A stretch of DNA of 64,000 nt from Agriotes lineatus (taxonomy: Eukaryota; Arthropoda; Insecta; Coleoptera; Elateridae). Positions within the stretch are counted from its first letter, which is position 1. Each line of letters opens with the position of its first letter. Below are positions 22,752 to 35,165 of the stretch, piece after piece. The translations under genes and the position numbers were made by a program. Below the pieces are notes generated by a model. The model searched no databases, was not told the DNA's origin, and was given only the letters and a program-made list of their open reading frames with translations. The stretch is taken from the NCBI GenBank assembly GCA_940337035.1, contig OW679203.1:73175061-73239060 (forward strand), given 5' to 3'.

Positions 22752-25700
22752 TCATCTAACTTTTTTTTCTAAATCTATACCGCGCGATAAATTTAGACAG
22801 TATCTTACAAGGAAATATAAAAACAAATACACTACAGCTATACTAAACGCAAAAACTGCTATCACATCTAAATTTGTAGTTTGATAGATCGGCATATCCC
22901 TCGCCGGTGAAACTAAATGTTCTGCACCACCATGACGAAGAACGTATTCCACCCAAAACACAGCCCTCTCCAAGGGTGTTTCAGGTTGATCTCTGAACTG
23001 TCTGGATGTTTTCTTCATATTTTGTTGGTAGCTATAACAAAATTATATACAAATGGTATACAAGCATGGCAATGAAACTTTACATGGGATTGCTTAACAC
23101 CTCCTGAATAGCGTTATAGACACCATCAGTTGTCATTGTTCTCAAGTCCAAGGATTTTGCTAGTTTTCGTCTTGTAAGTTTTTCTATGTTTGCACATTGA
23201 TCCATAAAAAATGGAATTCCAACTACTGGAACGCCATTGTACGTTGCCTCCTGAGTGCTCAAAGCCCCGCCGTGGCTAATAAACAACTTGGTGTTGGGAT
23301 GACCTACATATACATTTCATTGTTTAATATTACCACAAATGATTTGAAAATATATTCGATACAATACTATAAAATTAATAATTATAATTTAAATATGGCT
23401 TACCTAAAACGTCATTTTGGGGCAACCATTTCCGAATGATTACATTTTTGGACAGCCCTTCCAATTTATCACTGTTCAATTTCCAGAGAATGGTTTGAGG
23501 GAGTTTTGCAAATGACCCTAATAGCGCTTTTATTTGAAATGGTTTCAAGTGTTCCAATAGTAGATTGGTTCCTAATGAGAATAGTATCACACCGTTCTTA
23601 GCACTATCCATAATTTTTTGAAGGTCCTAAAAGATTATAGTTAAGTAAGTTCGGGATGCTATACTTATTCCTCAAACTATATTATTTCCTAAATTATAAC
23701 ACCTTTGGTAATGGTTTTGATGGTGGTATTTGTAATCCTCCCACGGGGATAATATTCGGCGGAAGAGGTACAATATAATCCAACACCGGATTTATATTGG
23801 CTAGTAACAGCGACATTCGCCGCTCTAAAACTGCTGGTGGGCTAACATTTCCCCCAAATTTCTTTTTGTAGAGGTTAAATTCCGCAGGGGCAGAACTATA
23901 GTCTCGGTATAATATTTCAAAGTTTGTAACGAAAAAATTTAGCGTTCTCTCCATAAGAGTCATTGATTCCGAGTATATGGTAAATGGGTGAGGCATATAC
24001 GAACTGTACTGGTGATTTCCAAAATCATATGAAAGAATTGGTGGCAGCATGAAAGCCGTCACTGCTATAGCTGGCGGATCGTGAAATCTCTCGATAAGCG
24101 GGTACAGGCATTGGCCAAAGGTTATGTCAAATATAATTAAATCGAATTTATAATCTTTGGGATAATTCAATAATGTATTTAAACCTTTAGTATTCAAATC
24201 ATATTCGCACTTAAATTTCATGTGATCATAGATTCCCCTTATGGCCCCTATAACGTTCGCTTCAATGGCTGCCTCAATACCGTCATCTTCTGGTAATGTA
24301 TCGTAAATTCCTGAAAGGAATAAGAAAATGCTGTATTATTATCAAGTAGGTTTAATATATCGTGCAAAGCAACAGATTATAACACCATATCAAAGACGCA
24401 TAAAAATTGCAAAATCTCATCCTTCATTCAAACCATCACTTTTAAACTGTGTGGTTGTAGTCATTGAAGTTACAAGGGTTTTTGGTGTTTTTATTTAAAA
24501 ATCTAATTTAATGACGATGCCATTTTAAAAGCTCTAGTCGGGTGTGTAACTACAAAACGTATTACCACATCAAACAATAATCCACAAGTAGACAAATTGC
24601 AACATTTTAACAGATTTTTTCTTGAACAATGTTTATTACTCGCTTTATTTTTCAATAGCACCAATGTGAGCTCCATCCATTTTATTGCCTTACCTAGTAG
24701 ACAGCAGCATGCTCCTAGAAAATAATGGTTTTAGTACTCAGATTTCATGTGTAACACATATGATAGGTGCGCTGTACTTTGGTGCATAATAAAGTTTCAG
24801 TAAGCTAGAGATGCTGTAGTTTAATGTCGATAGCGGGAGATGGTTGAGAAACTGTATGCTTAATTTTTAATATTGTTTATTAAACTGTGTATTCTATACA
24901 GACCATCCTCCTATAGGTTGCATGGAAGGTTTCTATTCTTTCACATGCTGCATTGTGGGTCTCAGTGTAATATGCGCATTTCCCTATAGGAAATAAGTAG
25001 CAATGCTGCATTTATAAGTTCTAGTTGTTTCCTTAATTTAATAGCAATGCTAGATTTTATCTAGCTCTACCAAAGCAGATTTGGTAATTGCTGTTCTTAT
25101 TTTTTCTTCTTTACATTTTTCATTGTTGGATATGTGTGTCCCTAAGTAGATTATTTTGGTCCTCTTTTTCATAATTTGGATAAGGTGTAAGGAAAGAAAC
25201 ATTTTGGCTTTATCTACTATCACCAAGAAGCATTTGGCACAATTCAACGTGAGACCCTTACAATGCGGGTTAATAGATCTGCCATCTCTTTTTCACAGTT
25301 AGGAATGATCATAGTATCGACTGAGTATCTTAGTTTCGAGATTTTTTCTCTCTAGAGACAACTCTCTTACCAAAGATTGCAGGTTAACCTAATGATCCAT
25401 TCGGCGTAGATGTGGACAAGCAGCACTCACTTCTTTCTTTATTTTAAAAGATTTAGAAAGATGATTTTCTATTTCGACTGTTAGCTACATCGGGTTTTTG
25501 GATTAGGATGATAAGGTGATCTGATGTCCTCAATCCGTAAAGTATCGTCTACAAGTAGTGATCTCACCGTACCGTGTCAAGAGCCCTGGTGTAGTATAGG
25601 AAGCAGAGTAGGGCTGGTATATTATAATTAAAGAATTTGTCTTATATTGATCAGTGGTTCGACTATGCTAACGGGGTTCAAGGAGGCATATTTTAAAATT

Positions 25701-27843
25701 ATTTTGACACATACAGAATGACCCAAAACGTTTGGTTTACAAAAATTATTATTTTTTTAAATGGAACACCCTGTATTTCTTTACGGTTATTCAAGCTCCT
25801 ATAGGTTCTACGTTCAACTCGAACTATTCTTTCAATTGGTGTGCGTGGTTTCAACTTATTAACGTTTCTAGGATTTTTTGTCAATATCAAGCTTTAATTT
25901 ATAGCATCATAGTTTCCTTACTTTTGAATGGTTTTCCCTGAAAATTGAGGGTGTCATCATCTAAGATACAAAAATACTAATGTTTCATAAAAATGCGATA
26001 TTTTAATAGAAGGTGTTCAAAATGTCGGTTCAAATTTCAATATCTTCAATCTTTATTTTCTCAATTTTTTAAAATAGAACACCCTATATCTTATTATTGA
26101 AATAAATAGATCAGTAAATTTCCTTTATCTTCACCCTAATATATTGTACATTAATCTAAGGAGGGTTTGAGAAATTAAGCTTCTAATAAAAAATTATGAT
26201 GAATGTGTACTATTTGGCGCACTGCTTATAATTGTGTAGGTAAAATACCGATTTGACGGTTAACCGGCTTTCGGTTAACCTCATTTTTTTCATAAATCGA
26301 ATGCCGGTAAACCGGTTAACCAATAATATGATTTTAAACCGGTTTGTAAACCTTTTTAAGAACCGGTTTGTAAATCTGTTTAAAAAATGATTTGTAAACC
26401 GGTTGACAAATCGGTTTGAAAACCTGCTTATAAATATATAAATAAGTCGGTTTAAAAACTGATTTATTAATTACTTAAAATTTTGTTCTCAATAATAAAA
26501 ATACGAATTTACTTTTGTTAGAGCAGTTTATAAATCGATTTTAATCCGGTTTATAAACAGGTGTTTAAACTGGATCGTAAAGCGATTTAGAAACTGGTTT
26601 TTAAACAGATTTACAAAATTGTTTGTGAGCGGGTTATATTAAAGTTTTCGGTTAACCGGTTTACCGGTTTTCGATTTATGAAAAAACAATAGTTAACTGA
26701 AAGTCGGTTAATCGTCAAATCGGTATTTTCACCAGCACTATTAAAAACCATGTGACCAATAGTACGCATTTATCGTGATGTTTTATTAAAGGCTTAATTT
26801 CTCTTTCACCCTTTACATTAAAGTACAACATGTTGGCGTAAAAAAAAGAAAATTTAAGGGTCTATTTATTCCTGTAATAAAGTATAGAGTGTTCCATTTA
26901 AAAAATTGCGAAAATAAAGATTGAAGATATGGAAATGCAACTCTCTGTATTAAAATATCCGTTTTTATGAAACATTAGTATTTTTGTATCATAAATGACG
27001 ACCGCCTCAATTTTTAGGGAACAAATATTCAAAAGTGGGGAAAATGGAACGTTTTAAATGAAAACTTGATGTTGACAAAAAAACTAGAAACGTTCATAAG
27101 TTGGAAACGGTAAAAGAAATTTAAAGGAAAAGTTAGAATTAAACGTAGAACTTATAGAGAATTGAAAAGTCATAAAGATAAACAGGGCCTTCTATTTAAA
27201 AAAGTAACACCTTTTTGAGCCAAACCTTTTTGAGACACTCTGTATATGTCAAAATAATTGTAAAATATGCCTCTTTCAATCCCATTAGGGAAGCCTTAAT
27301 CAAACTTTTTGTCGGAAACTAACTGAACGCGTAATCAAAGACCGGCGCACTAAATGGACACACTGTATATACTAATTTATTATGTGTTTCTAGCGCTCCT
27401 TGGCGAAAAGTTCACCGCGGTTGACAACATTTTTCCTTGCATCTTTTAGTTACTTATTACTTAAAACAATTAAAGGATATTTAATAAAAATAATATCAAT
27501 CAGTAGTGACTGTTATATTTCAAGTGTTATAAAATATTCTTTAGTTGTTTTGAGCAGATATTTTGGACGCATTGCCCAAGAAACGTTTGAGATCGTTACA
27601 AATTAAATTATAATACCAACCTTCCATTAATATTAAAGAAAAGTTTTTGGGAGCGGGTTCTCTTTCTAAATCATGTGATAACATAGTGATGTTGTGGCCT
27701 TTGTTTATCAATGCCTTTGCAAGAACACTATTCCATAGATGGTGACTGGGGGACGCTATCGGTGCTACGTACAATATATTGGAACATAATATACTTTGTA
27801 TTAACAACACTAACACAAATATAATTTCACTTTTGATATGCAT
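22752..27843 (-). CDS. UDP-glycosyltransferase (insect UGT), five exons
   Basis: Predicted exons on the minus strand: 27843-27621, 24310-23703, 23626-23404, 23303-23084, 23031-22752. All introns are GT-AG and phases match, giving 517 residues, the usual UGT length. UGTs transfer sugar (UDP-glucose in insects) to small lipophilic compounds in the ER membrane, in detoxification, pigment and odorant clearance. Residues 1-21 form a signal peptide. SPSHH (His34) fits the catalytic His. The donor-binding signature spans about residues 344-387: WLPQNDVLGHPN, FISHGG (359-364), TQEATYNGVPVVGIP, MDQ. A membrane segment at about 479-501 precedes a short tail ending KKVR, a KKxx ER-retention signal. The start is the ATG at 27843 because the codon upstream in frame is TTG. 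Intron 1 (24311-27620) holds a large foldback. No stop or frameshift is seen, so the gene looks functional. Confidence 0.93.
25665..27300. mobile_element. Large foldback element in UGT intron 1
   Basis: The left arm (about 25665-26230) and right arm (about 26742-27300) are inverted copies. Landmarks are ggcatattttaaaattattt (left) with ggcatattttacaattattt inverted on the right, and atactaatgtttcataaaaa in both arms. Identity is perhaps 75-80% by eye. The arms include phrases such as ggaacaccctgtat common in mariner-type termini. No transposase. The centre is occupied by a second inverted-repeat unit (26231-26740) that abuts both arms. Confidence 0.8.
26231..26740. mobile_element. Inverted-repeat unit with reiterated GGTTTGTAAACC-like motifs
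   Basis: Arms of about 95 bp: ggtaaaataccgatttgacg on the left and ggtgaaaataccgatttgac on the right (reverse complement), continuing through ggttaaccgg and aaccggtttaccgg palindromes. The interior is a run of degenerate aaaccggtttgtaaa units (26330-26640). The right terminus tagtgctgg (reverse complement) resembles hAT ends. No clear direct flanking repeat, because its flanks are the mirrored arms of the larger foldback. Confidence 0.7.
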
Positions 27844-27884
27844 ATTGTACAAATCACTTAGGTACAGTAATATCTACTGTGTAA

Positions 27885-27935
27885 CAAACGCAACTGCCTT
27901 ATCTTATCAGCTAATCAGCATTACATTCTTATCTG
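27885..27935 (-). promoter_or_regulatory. Putative UGT proximal promoter with clustered GATA sites
   Basis: Read on the minus strand, GATAAGATAAGG (27898-27909, two overlapping GATA sites) lies about 55-66 bp upstream of the UGT ATG. Another AGATAAG-like site is at about 27929-27935. Clustered TGATAA/GATAAG sites near the start are common in insect midgut genes. No clear TATA box. Function is inferred from motif and position only. Confidence 0.4.
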
Positions 27936-28505
27936 AATAAAGTTTAAAGAGCGAGGTCAAATTACTTAACTTTAACACGATAGATTAGTTAAATGTGATT
28001 TGCAAAACACTCCTATTGTGATTATGGTTGCAGCTTTTACACATTTAAAACGCTCAAAGAACTGTTTCATTCAGGTATATCTTCAGTGTACGTAGTAGCA
28101 ATACAACAGCCCTGCCGAAGCCCCTCTTTTATTTCATACAATATTTGTTGCCTTATTTTGATAAAACTCGTCATATTCCTATCAACTTTTTATATCGCCT
28201 TATATAGATGTCTTTAACTCCCCTCCGCAAAATCTGTCATACTTTAGATAATAGGATACCGTCGTAGGTTTCAGGTTTAATTGCAGGTACATATTAAAAT
28301 GTAATGGCATAGCATATACAAAACTGAAATTGTATGAAGCAATTGGTATTCAGCAGACAATTCTTCTAAAATAATACAAATGAAATTAGCCTACCTGCAG
28401 CCATACACTTAAAACTACCGAGGTCCCAAAAATTGCGATACATATAATAAATGCCATATACATTTCAAACAATTTAAACTTCTACTTGCCGTTTAGGGGA
28501 CGTAT
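27936..28505. other. UGT upstream flank, nothing further recognised
   Basis: AT-rich intergenic DNA without open frames or inverted repeats that I could identify. Confidence 0.4.
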
Positions 28506-30380
28506 TGTAATGATATTAGGCCCACGACTCGACTCTGCTAGCAGTGCAACATAATGAACAATTCAATAAGCACAGAATTGAGGTGTTTTATATAACTGCA
28601 ATTATAAACTTAAAATTCAAACAATAAATGCATTGATAATGAGATGCGAGGAATAATAAAGTAGAGATAAATGCAAAAGGCAAGCTTATTTTTCACAGGG
28701 GTCGAAGTTGACTTTTATAATAATGGTGAGGCACTAACACCCCATGAAGGAGCTTGGCCTAAATAAACTAAATAATAGGTTTGTGCATAAAAATAGCGAA
28801 ACCGAAAGAAAGTAATAGATACAAAAAGATTTGCTATGTGCATGTAAAAGAAGCGTAGTTTTCAATAAAGGTGATCAGTGAAACTTGTGAGGAATCTAAA
28901 AAGATAAAGAAAACTTGTATAAAATAGCAGTACATTGCAAAAGAGCAATTTGAGAAAGCAGGCAGCAGGATATAAAAGATGCAAATGAGAAGTAATGAAC
29001 TCTATAATTAATCAGTGCATTTAAAGTTACTGAAAAAGCAGAGCAATTAATAAAATGTGTTAGGGTGTGTGTGGCGCAAAGAAGCGATTTTAAATATAAG
29101 AGACAATATTTTAGTTTGTAAGAAATATGGAAATGTAAAATTATGTAATCAAATTTATTTGTATTATGTACTAAAATTTATTAAAATTTATTTCCGTTAG
29201 CTTTGTAACTTAGCCACCTAGATTAGATTTTGTTTAATAACGAGAGAGAACAAATGAAATTAATTACTTGGCATTGTGTTTGAAATTTGTGCTCCATATT
29301 TTTAAATATTTAATATAATAAACGTGTTCTTCAAACTTTACAAAGTGAACCAGTTTATTGTCTAAATGCCAGAGTACTGTGGGTACATTTTCATCGAATT
29401 CCACAACAGAAATTATAAATATCCAACAATACCATCTCCGAATCCAGCGGTGCTCTTCAACTCCATTTTCCGATCCTCGAGTACGGGCACAACTTGTATC
29501 GAAGCCAAGAGGCCAGCATCCCAGGACAGAGCATAGGTCTGCAGCAGCGTCTTCGGGGGATTTGGCAGCAGCAGGAGCAGGATTAGCGGAGATATTCCAA
29601 CGGCGTCATCTCAGCAAGGAACCCGAGACAGTGCAGGGAGTTTTTACAAGGTACAATATAACCCTAAAAATAAGTGTGCGCGTCGGAATTTCGAGGGGCA
29701 TATGAGATTAGGCCTTACTAAAAAAGATACAAGCATGTCCAAGGCTACAGCGAAGGCGTATTTCAAGTAATCAGCAAGGCCTCCCTAAAATTTGAGGTTA
29801 TGCGGAGGTATCGAAGCGGCAGGAAGCGAATTTAAACAATTGCCAAATTTAAGCCAGCGTTTGTCTGATGTCACAAATACGTCACTGCTGAAACAAAAGT
29901 TGTTATTTGTCGCAAAGCGCAAAGATTTAAATACGAATTTTCATAATTTCACTAGCATTTTAACTTCAAGCACCGCTGACTTGCACAACACAATCCATTT
30001 TGTGGGATTTTGACAGATTTGTAAACATTGAGCAATCGCGTTTGAACTACTGACTGTGTACAGTATCGTTTCAGATCTTTTGTAAATTACAGTCGGCTTC
30101 TGAACTCACCTGAGATTAAAAGAGCTTGTGTTCTACCGTGAAAGCTAGCGTGCTTCTTATTAATTGCAGCTAAATAAAATATCGAAAAAGACATACAACC
30201 ATTTATTTTGTGCAGTAATTAAGTACATGTCGTATTTTAATCAACCTAATAATTGAAAGACAGGCAAAGTTCGAACACAGTAAAATATAGCTAAATAAAA
30301 AATTGTGTATATTTGGGATTTGCTCTAACTTATATAAAATATCAAATTAATTAAATATTAAATCCAACCAGTTAGAGAGC
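28506..30380 (+). repeat. Repeat Y (LTR-like), copy 2
   Basis: Starts tgtaatgatattaggcccac and follows the other Y copies through to gacaggcaaagttcg and acagtaaaata (about 30259-30290). The 5-bp sequence cgtat flanks it on both sides (28501-28505 and 30381-30385), consistent with a small target duplication, although the right end does not finish in CA. Frames at 29358-29705 and 29792-30013 are shadows. The equivalent inverted stretch at 41314-41757 is not conserved as protein. Confidence 0.6.
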
Positions 30381-31931
30381 GTATCATCTCAAATTAGTTG
30401 ACACCGCAACGTGGGGCATAGAAAAGGCTTTTCCATCGCAAATTAGTTGTCCCCCAACGTCGGAGCAACGGCGAATAATTGACTTAATTAGACTGTCCCT
30501 TACAAAATAAAACTAGGAGCATGTGCAGTCCAGTATTGTTTTGGAAATGGTTACAAATGTGCTATCACTATGATTAAATTGTTAAAAAACTGTTAAGTGA
30601 TTGGATATACTGGCATTAATTTCGTGTAAATGAAACAAAAACTTATATATACACGATTTACTTATGTATTTAAGGTTTATCTTAAATAATACTTAAACAG
30701 CTTAAGAAAGCAACTGCACATTGCAAATAGTAATCTGGTTTGTGGGAATTTAAAGTCGACGTGGCTTTCTTACCACTAACTCTAACTGGAGCTTGGCCTT
30801 GTACTTATAAATAAATTAACAGTAACACGACTCTGGTAGGCTCAGTGGTAGAGGGTGTGAACGAAGAGCAGGCGTAGTAAAGCAGACAGCAATGACGTAG
30901 CGTTATATAAGGCTTTTCTTTATTATATTATATGTAAATCGACTTAAAAAAACAAAACAAACATATATACAATATAGAAGAAGGTGGGGAGGCGGAGGCG
31001 GTGCTTCTCACTGGGGGCGGCGTGGGTTGCTTCCTCGGCGCTGACGGCTAAAACGACGAGTGTGCCTCCTGCTTCAGTAGTGATTCGGGGGTTCTCGGCG
31101 GTGATGGCCCAAGCAGGCGCTTATACACCTCTTGATGTCTGAAATCAAAAAGCAAATTTCAAAGCAGGCTCTGAACCTGGTGACTTGCTAGATAGCGGCG
31201 AGTTCGGATAAACGTGGGAGGTTTGATCTGCGTATTGAGATTGGCCTGTAAATGCTGCTCAAATCAGGTAACACTGGGTGGAGCGCTCCGGGTGTGGAAA
31301 CCGTTATAGTTGCTCGAAAGGTTGCGGCCGCACGCAAAAAGTGCGGGCCTAACGCTCTGTCTTCTAACGAAAGTAAGTTAGGGAAGCACATACAAGTGCG
31401 GGCCGGGAACTTTGTCTTCTGACGGAAATAAGCTGGGAGCCTGAAACTCTATATTGTGATTGAATTTAGTTGAGACCGCACGTACCAGTGCTTCAAATGA
31501 TAGGCGAAAGGTATGTTTCGACCTGATTATCTGAGCTGGTAGGCGAATTAGTAGGTTCGACTACTAGAACTGCGATGCCTTCTTGGAGAAATCCATTTTC
31601 TTATAAATGGAGTCGCTGCTTTGTTTGCTGCTTCGGCTGCTCCCATTGCTTGAGGGTGAGAGAGCCTTGTTGGTTTCGTCGCAGGTGGAGGCTTCGCTTC
31701 GTTAACTAATTGGCGAGTCCAATTAGCGGTGTGATATTCGTGTTATCGGTTTCTTGATAAAAATCCACGTATTTTGACACCAAATACGGGGATGTTTGTT
31801 GACTTTGGCGTAAATTTTAAAATAACCGAGTGCTCGCACACAGGGCGAGCTGCGCCTTAATTCTTTGTTGTTTTTTTGTTATTTTCGTCCGCGCTCCGTT
31901 CGTGAAAAAGCTTCCACGAATTTGTTTGTAC
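30381..31931. other. Unassigned; GC-richer block of possible repeat origin
   Basis: 30381-30980 is AT-rich. 30980-31800 is markedly less AT-rich with a G-rich run at 30983-31030. No open frame has a family motif. Possibly LTR or other repeat material, with no partner in the window. Confidence 0.35.
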
Positions 31932-32547
31932 GAAGTTCCACCCTGGGGTAGCGGGAGGTTCTCCAGCACGATCCCGGTGAAAGGACAGACTTCTTCAGGA
32001 AATGGCGACCCTGCTCTTGCAAGCCCAAAGTGTTTTCAACACCCCCTCCCCGGAGAAATTATGTCCCTCACCCTTAATCCCATCAAATTACCAAAGCATC
32101 CTTTCCTCTCCCATTTCCCATCTTCCAACCCGTCTAGCCAGAGTGGAAGATTATGGCTATCAAACCCCCAAAATGGCGAATTTTAAAACAAGTGGAATAT
32201 TCCCCAGGTGGGTAGGAACCAAAATTCCAAATCCCACACCTCTAAGGTTTGCCTTGCGGAATCTGGAGGAGGCAAAAATTCACAACCAAACCCCCCCCCC
32301 CCCCCATACATTGTTTATGGAAACATTTAATATATGAACTATGCAATCTAAAGATCGACTAGAAGAACTATCAGCGAAACAAGACGACCAGAATAGCAAA
32401 CAGGCGTCACACTTAAATCAGGACATCTCTTATATTTAAACAACAAAGAAACAAACAAACACCTGGGAGGCGTAGGCTTACTAGTAAATAAAACAATCAA
32501 AGACGAAGTGGTAAAAATAAATTCCATATCACCTAGAGTCATTTATA

Positions 32548-33141
32548 CAGGGGGATTTTCGACTTATACGCATAATTGCGAAGACTGATAGTTCGTGATG
32601 TGCAGTGATGGGTAAAAAGAAAGTGTAGTAAAAGTTTTTTTATTAACGGTGATAACGAATTAATTATGTTGAGAGTGCTAAATTAGTATAATATAAAATT
32701 ATTGCATTTACCTTGAACTGTATCTGTCACTCTCCGGCACTAGTTGTCCAATTGGAGCTTTTTTTATTCGTAAAGAAATTCACAACGCAGAACTCATGGA
32801 CATGGTATTAACTTAAAGGAAAGTACACCAAAATTCAGTAGCAGCAGCTCGGATTTATGTACAAAGGTTTCCTCAAATATATCATCCGGGTCCAGAAACT
32901 TTACTACGTGTTGTCTAGTATTTACGTGTGGTGCAGCATGGATTCGATGCGCTCAGGTGATGATCGAAAGCGAAGAAAATCACTTCGAACAATTGCTGTG
33001 ATACTCCTGTTTAAGTTATATAATAAATTCGTTATGTCCGTTAATAAAATACTTTTACTACACTTTTTTTTGATTACCCATCACTACACATTACAAACTA
33101 TTATTCCTAGCAGTTATGTGTATAAGTCAAGAATTACCCTG
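32548..33141. mobile_element. Non-autonomous DNA element with long TIRs, nested in RTE copy 2
   Basis: 594 bp. Ends cagggggattttcgacttat and cagggtaattcttgacttat (reverse complement). The inverted similarity continues about 110-120 bp inward, including agtgatgggtaa, gtgtagtaaaag and ttattaacgg blocks in both arms. TATA stands on both sides (32544-32547, 33142-33145), so the duplication is TATA or TA. The unique centre (about 32670-33000) has a 98-codon frame without known motifs. Superfamily uncertain: a TA duplication would suggest mariner-type, while the agtgatggg subterminal phrase recalls hAT. Confidence 0.85.
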
Positions 33142-33174
33142 TATAGTTTTTAAGATATCTAAAAGATATAATCT

Positions 33175-34770
33175 TCAGGTAATCCAACTGTATGCCCCAA
33201 TAGTACATCAAAAGACATCGAAATCGAACAACTATATGAAGACATAACAGCAGCACGAAAGGCAGAAAACGCATTCCATAATCATTGGCAATTTCAACGC
33301 CAAAGTGGGAAGTACCAATATCGACGACATCCCTAACGGGGGAAACTTCGGTCTCGGCATAACAAATGAAAGAGGAGAAGCTTTGATAAATTATCTCCAA
33401 CAAGAAGACGTATTTTGCATGAACACTTTTTTTAAGAAACCAATAAATCGAAGATGGACCTGGAGAAGTCCCGATTTGAAGACTAAAAATGAAATAGACT
33501 ACATTATCAGTAATAAAAAATACATAATCCCAGATGTTACAGTTTTAAATAAATTTGATTTAGGAAGCGATCATAGACTTATTAGGACAAAAGTTGTTAC
33601 CAACTCTAAAATTGAGAGAAATAAATTAATGTACCCCCAGAAATTTCCAACATTAATGAAATTAAAGCAACACGAAGATGAATACAAAAAACTTTTGCCG
33701 ACAACCAAACTAAACACGATGAGAATAAACGAGTTGGAAAGCGAGCTTAAATCAGACATTAGAACGATAACAAGAAAGATATGTCACACTAACAAACAAA
33801 AAAGAAACAAAATATTACCTCAAACCAGAGGCTTAATGGTAGAATGAAGAAATATGGAAAAAGTAACACCTGAATATACTGAATTAAACAAACAAATCAG
33901 AAAAAATATAAAACAAGACATCAGAAAGCATAACACAGAACTCGTAAAAACAGTGAAGTTATAAGATCTACCAATGCAATAGGAAGAACACGAATGCACC
34001 AGTTGACAAATGTAAACAGAGATATAGTACAAGAAAGAAACGGACTTACACACATAGTTGAAAACTTTTACAAAAACCTATATTCCTCAGTAAATCCAAG
34101 ACTAATCGACCTGCATACCATTGACGTTACAAATGTCGGTTCAGAAGACATACCCGAAATTATAGATGAGGAAATTGAACTTGCTCTTTGCCAAATGAGA
34201 AACGGTCGCGCCCCCGGTGAGGATGGTATCACTAGAGAAATGTTGCAATTAGGAGGAGCAGCAACCCTAGGAGCTATGAACGTAGTTATTTTTTAATAAA
34301 CGCCTTCAAAATGGAGAAATTCCCGACAACTGGAATAATGCACAAGTCATCCTACATAAAAAAGGAGATAAATCACACATCTAAAACTACCAACCAATAA
34401 GTCTCTCTCGACACCCATACAAACTACTCTCAAAAATCATCACCAAAAGTCTATCCAACAAGTTGGACAGCTGTCAATCGCCAGAGTAAGCATGTTTTCG
34501 CAAAGGATATGACACAGCTGAACAGATACAAAACATCAGAACATTAATCGAAAAATGCAACGAATATAATATACCCATACACTTAGCATTCGTTGACTAC
34601 AATAAAGCGTTTGAATCTGTTGAATTGTGGCCTATATTCCAAGCAATGGATAACGCAAGAATAGATTCTAGGTATAAAAATCTTATTAAAAATATATACG
34701 AAAAAGCAACACTACAAATAAAAATCGATGTGAATTTAATAACCCGACCGATAGATGTCCAGCGAAGAGT
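33175..34770 (+). pseudogene. RTE copy 2: endonuclease and N-terminal reverse transcriptase remains
   Basis: VIQLYAPNS (about 33178-33204) then, after a frameshift, IIGNFNAKVG (the catalytic GDFN has become GNFN), FFKKPINRRWTWRSPD, KNEIDYII and LGSDHRLIRTKV complete the endonuclease. The reverse transcriptase starts with NGRAPGEDGITREML (34200-34245) and DNWNNAQVILHKKGD (about 34325-34370). It runs to LAFVDYNKAFESV (about 34585-34625) and QRRVRQ (34761-34778), where the hAT MITE enters. At least one stop (34381-34383, in what was NYQPISL) and several frameshifts. The polyC run at 32289-32305 lies upstream of the coding part. Confidence 0.85.
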
Positions 34771-34778
34771 GAGACAGG

Positions 34779-35157
34779 CAGAGCCAGTAGATATAGAGAG
34801 TACCGCCATTCTTTGATCCGTGAAAATGCCGCTATCGCCGCCATTTTTGTTCCTACCAGCAATGACTGATTCAGGTATGTCTAAAATTTTACTTGAAATT
34901 GGCAAGACTGTAAGTCTATGTCAAATTCGAGGTTAGCAGGTTATGTTTTGCTCCAATTTGTGTCAAAACTGACGCAAAAACTAACCTGCTAACCTCAAAT
35001 TTGACATAGACGTACAGTCTTGCCAATTTTAAGTAAAGTTTTGGATTGCCAACAAAAGTCACTTTGACGGAATTGTGTTACAAACCTCAAAATGACGCAT
35101 ATGTCAGAGGAATAAACATGGCGGACGTGGCGGTACTCTCTATATCTACTGGCTCTG
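34779..35157. mobile_element. hAT-type MITE nested in RTE copy 2
   Basis: 379 bp with perfect 30-bp terminal inverted repeats starting cagagccagtagatatagag and a perfect 8-bp duplication gagacagg (34771-34778 and 35158-35165), diagnostic of hAT-type insertion. A second internal palindrome (about 34880-35045, with aattggcaagactg, tctatgtcaaatt and gttagcaggtta arms) fills most of the interior. The same internal core recurs at 52195-52325. No coding capacity. Confidence 0.95.
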
Positions 35158-35165
35158 GAGACAGG

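Noticed and set aside
27844..27852. Upstream extension of the UGT start by three codons (L/M-Y-N)
   Set aside because: The first codon is TTG. The ATG at 27843 begins a normal signal peptide.
30832..30866. tRNA-like phrase (ggctcagtggtagagg)
   Set aside because: It resembles a tRNA D-arm and A box, but no B box, acceptor stem or anticodon arm follows, so neither a tRNA nor a SINE can be supported.
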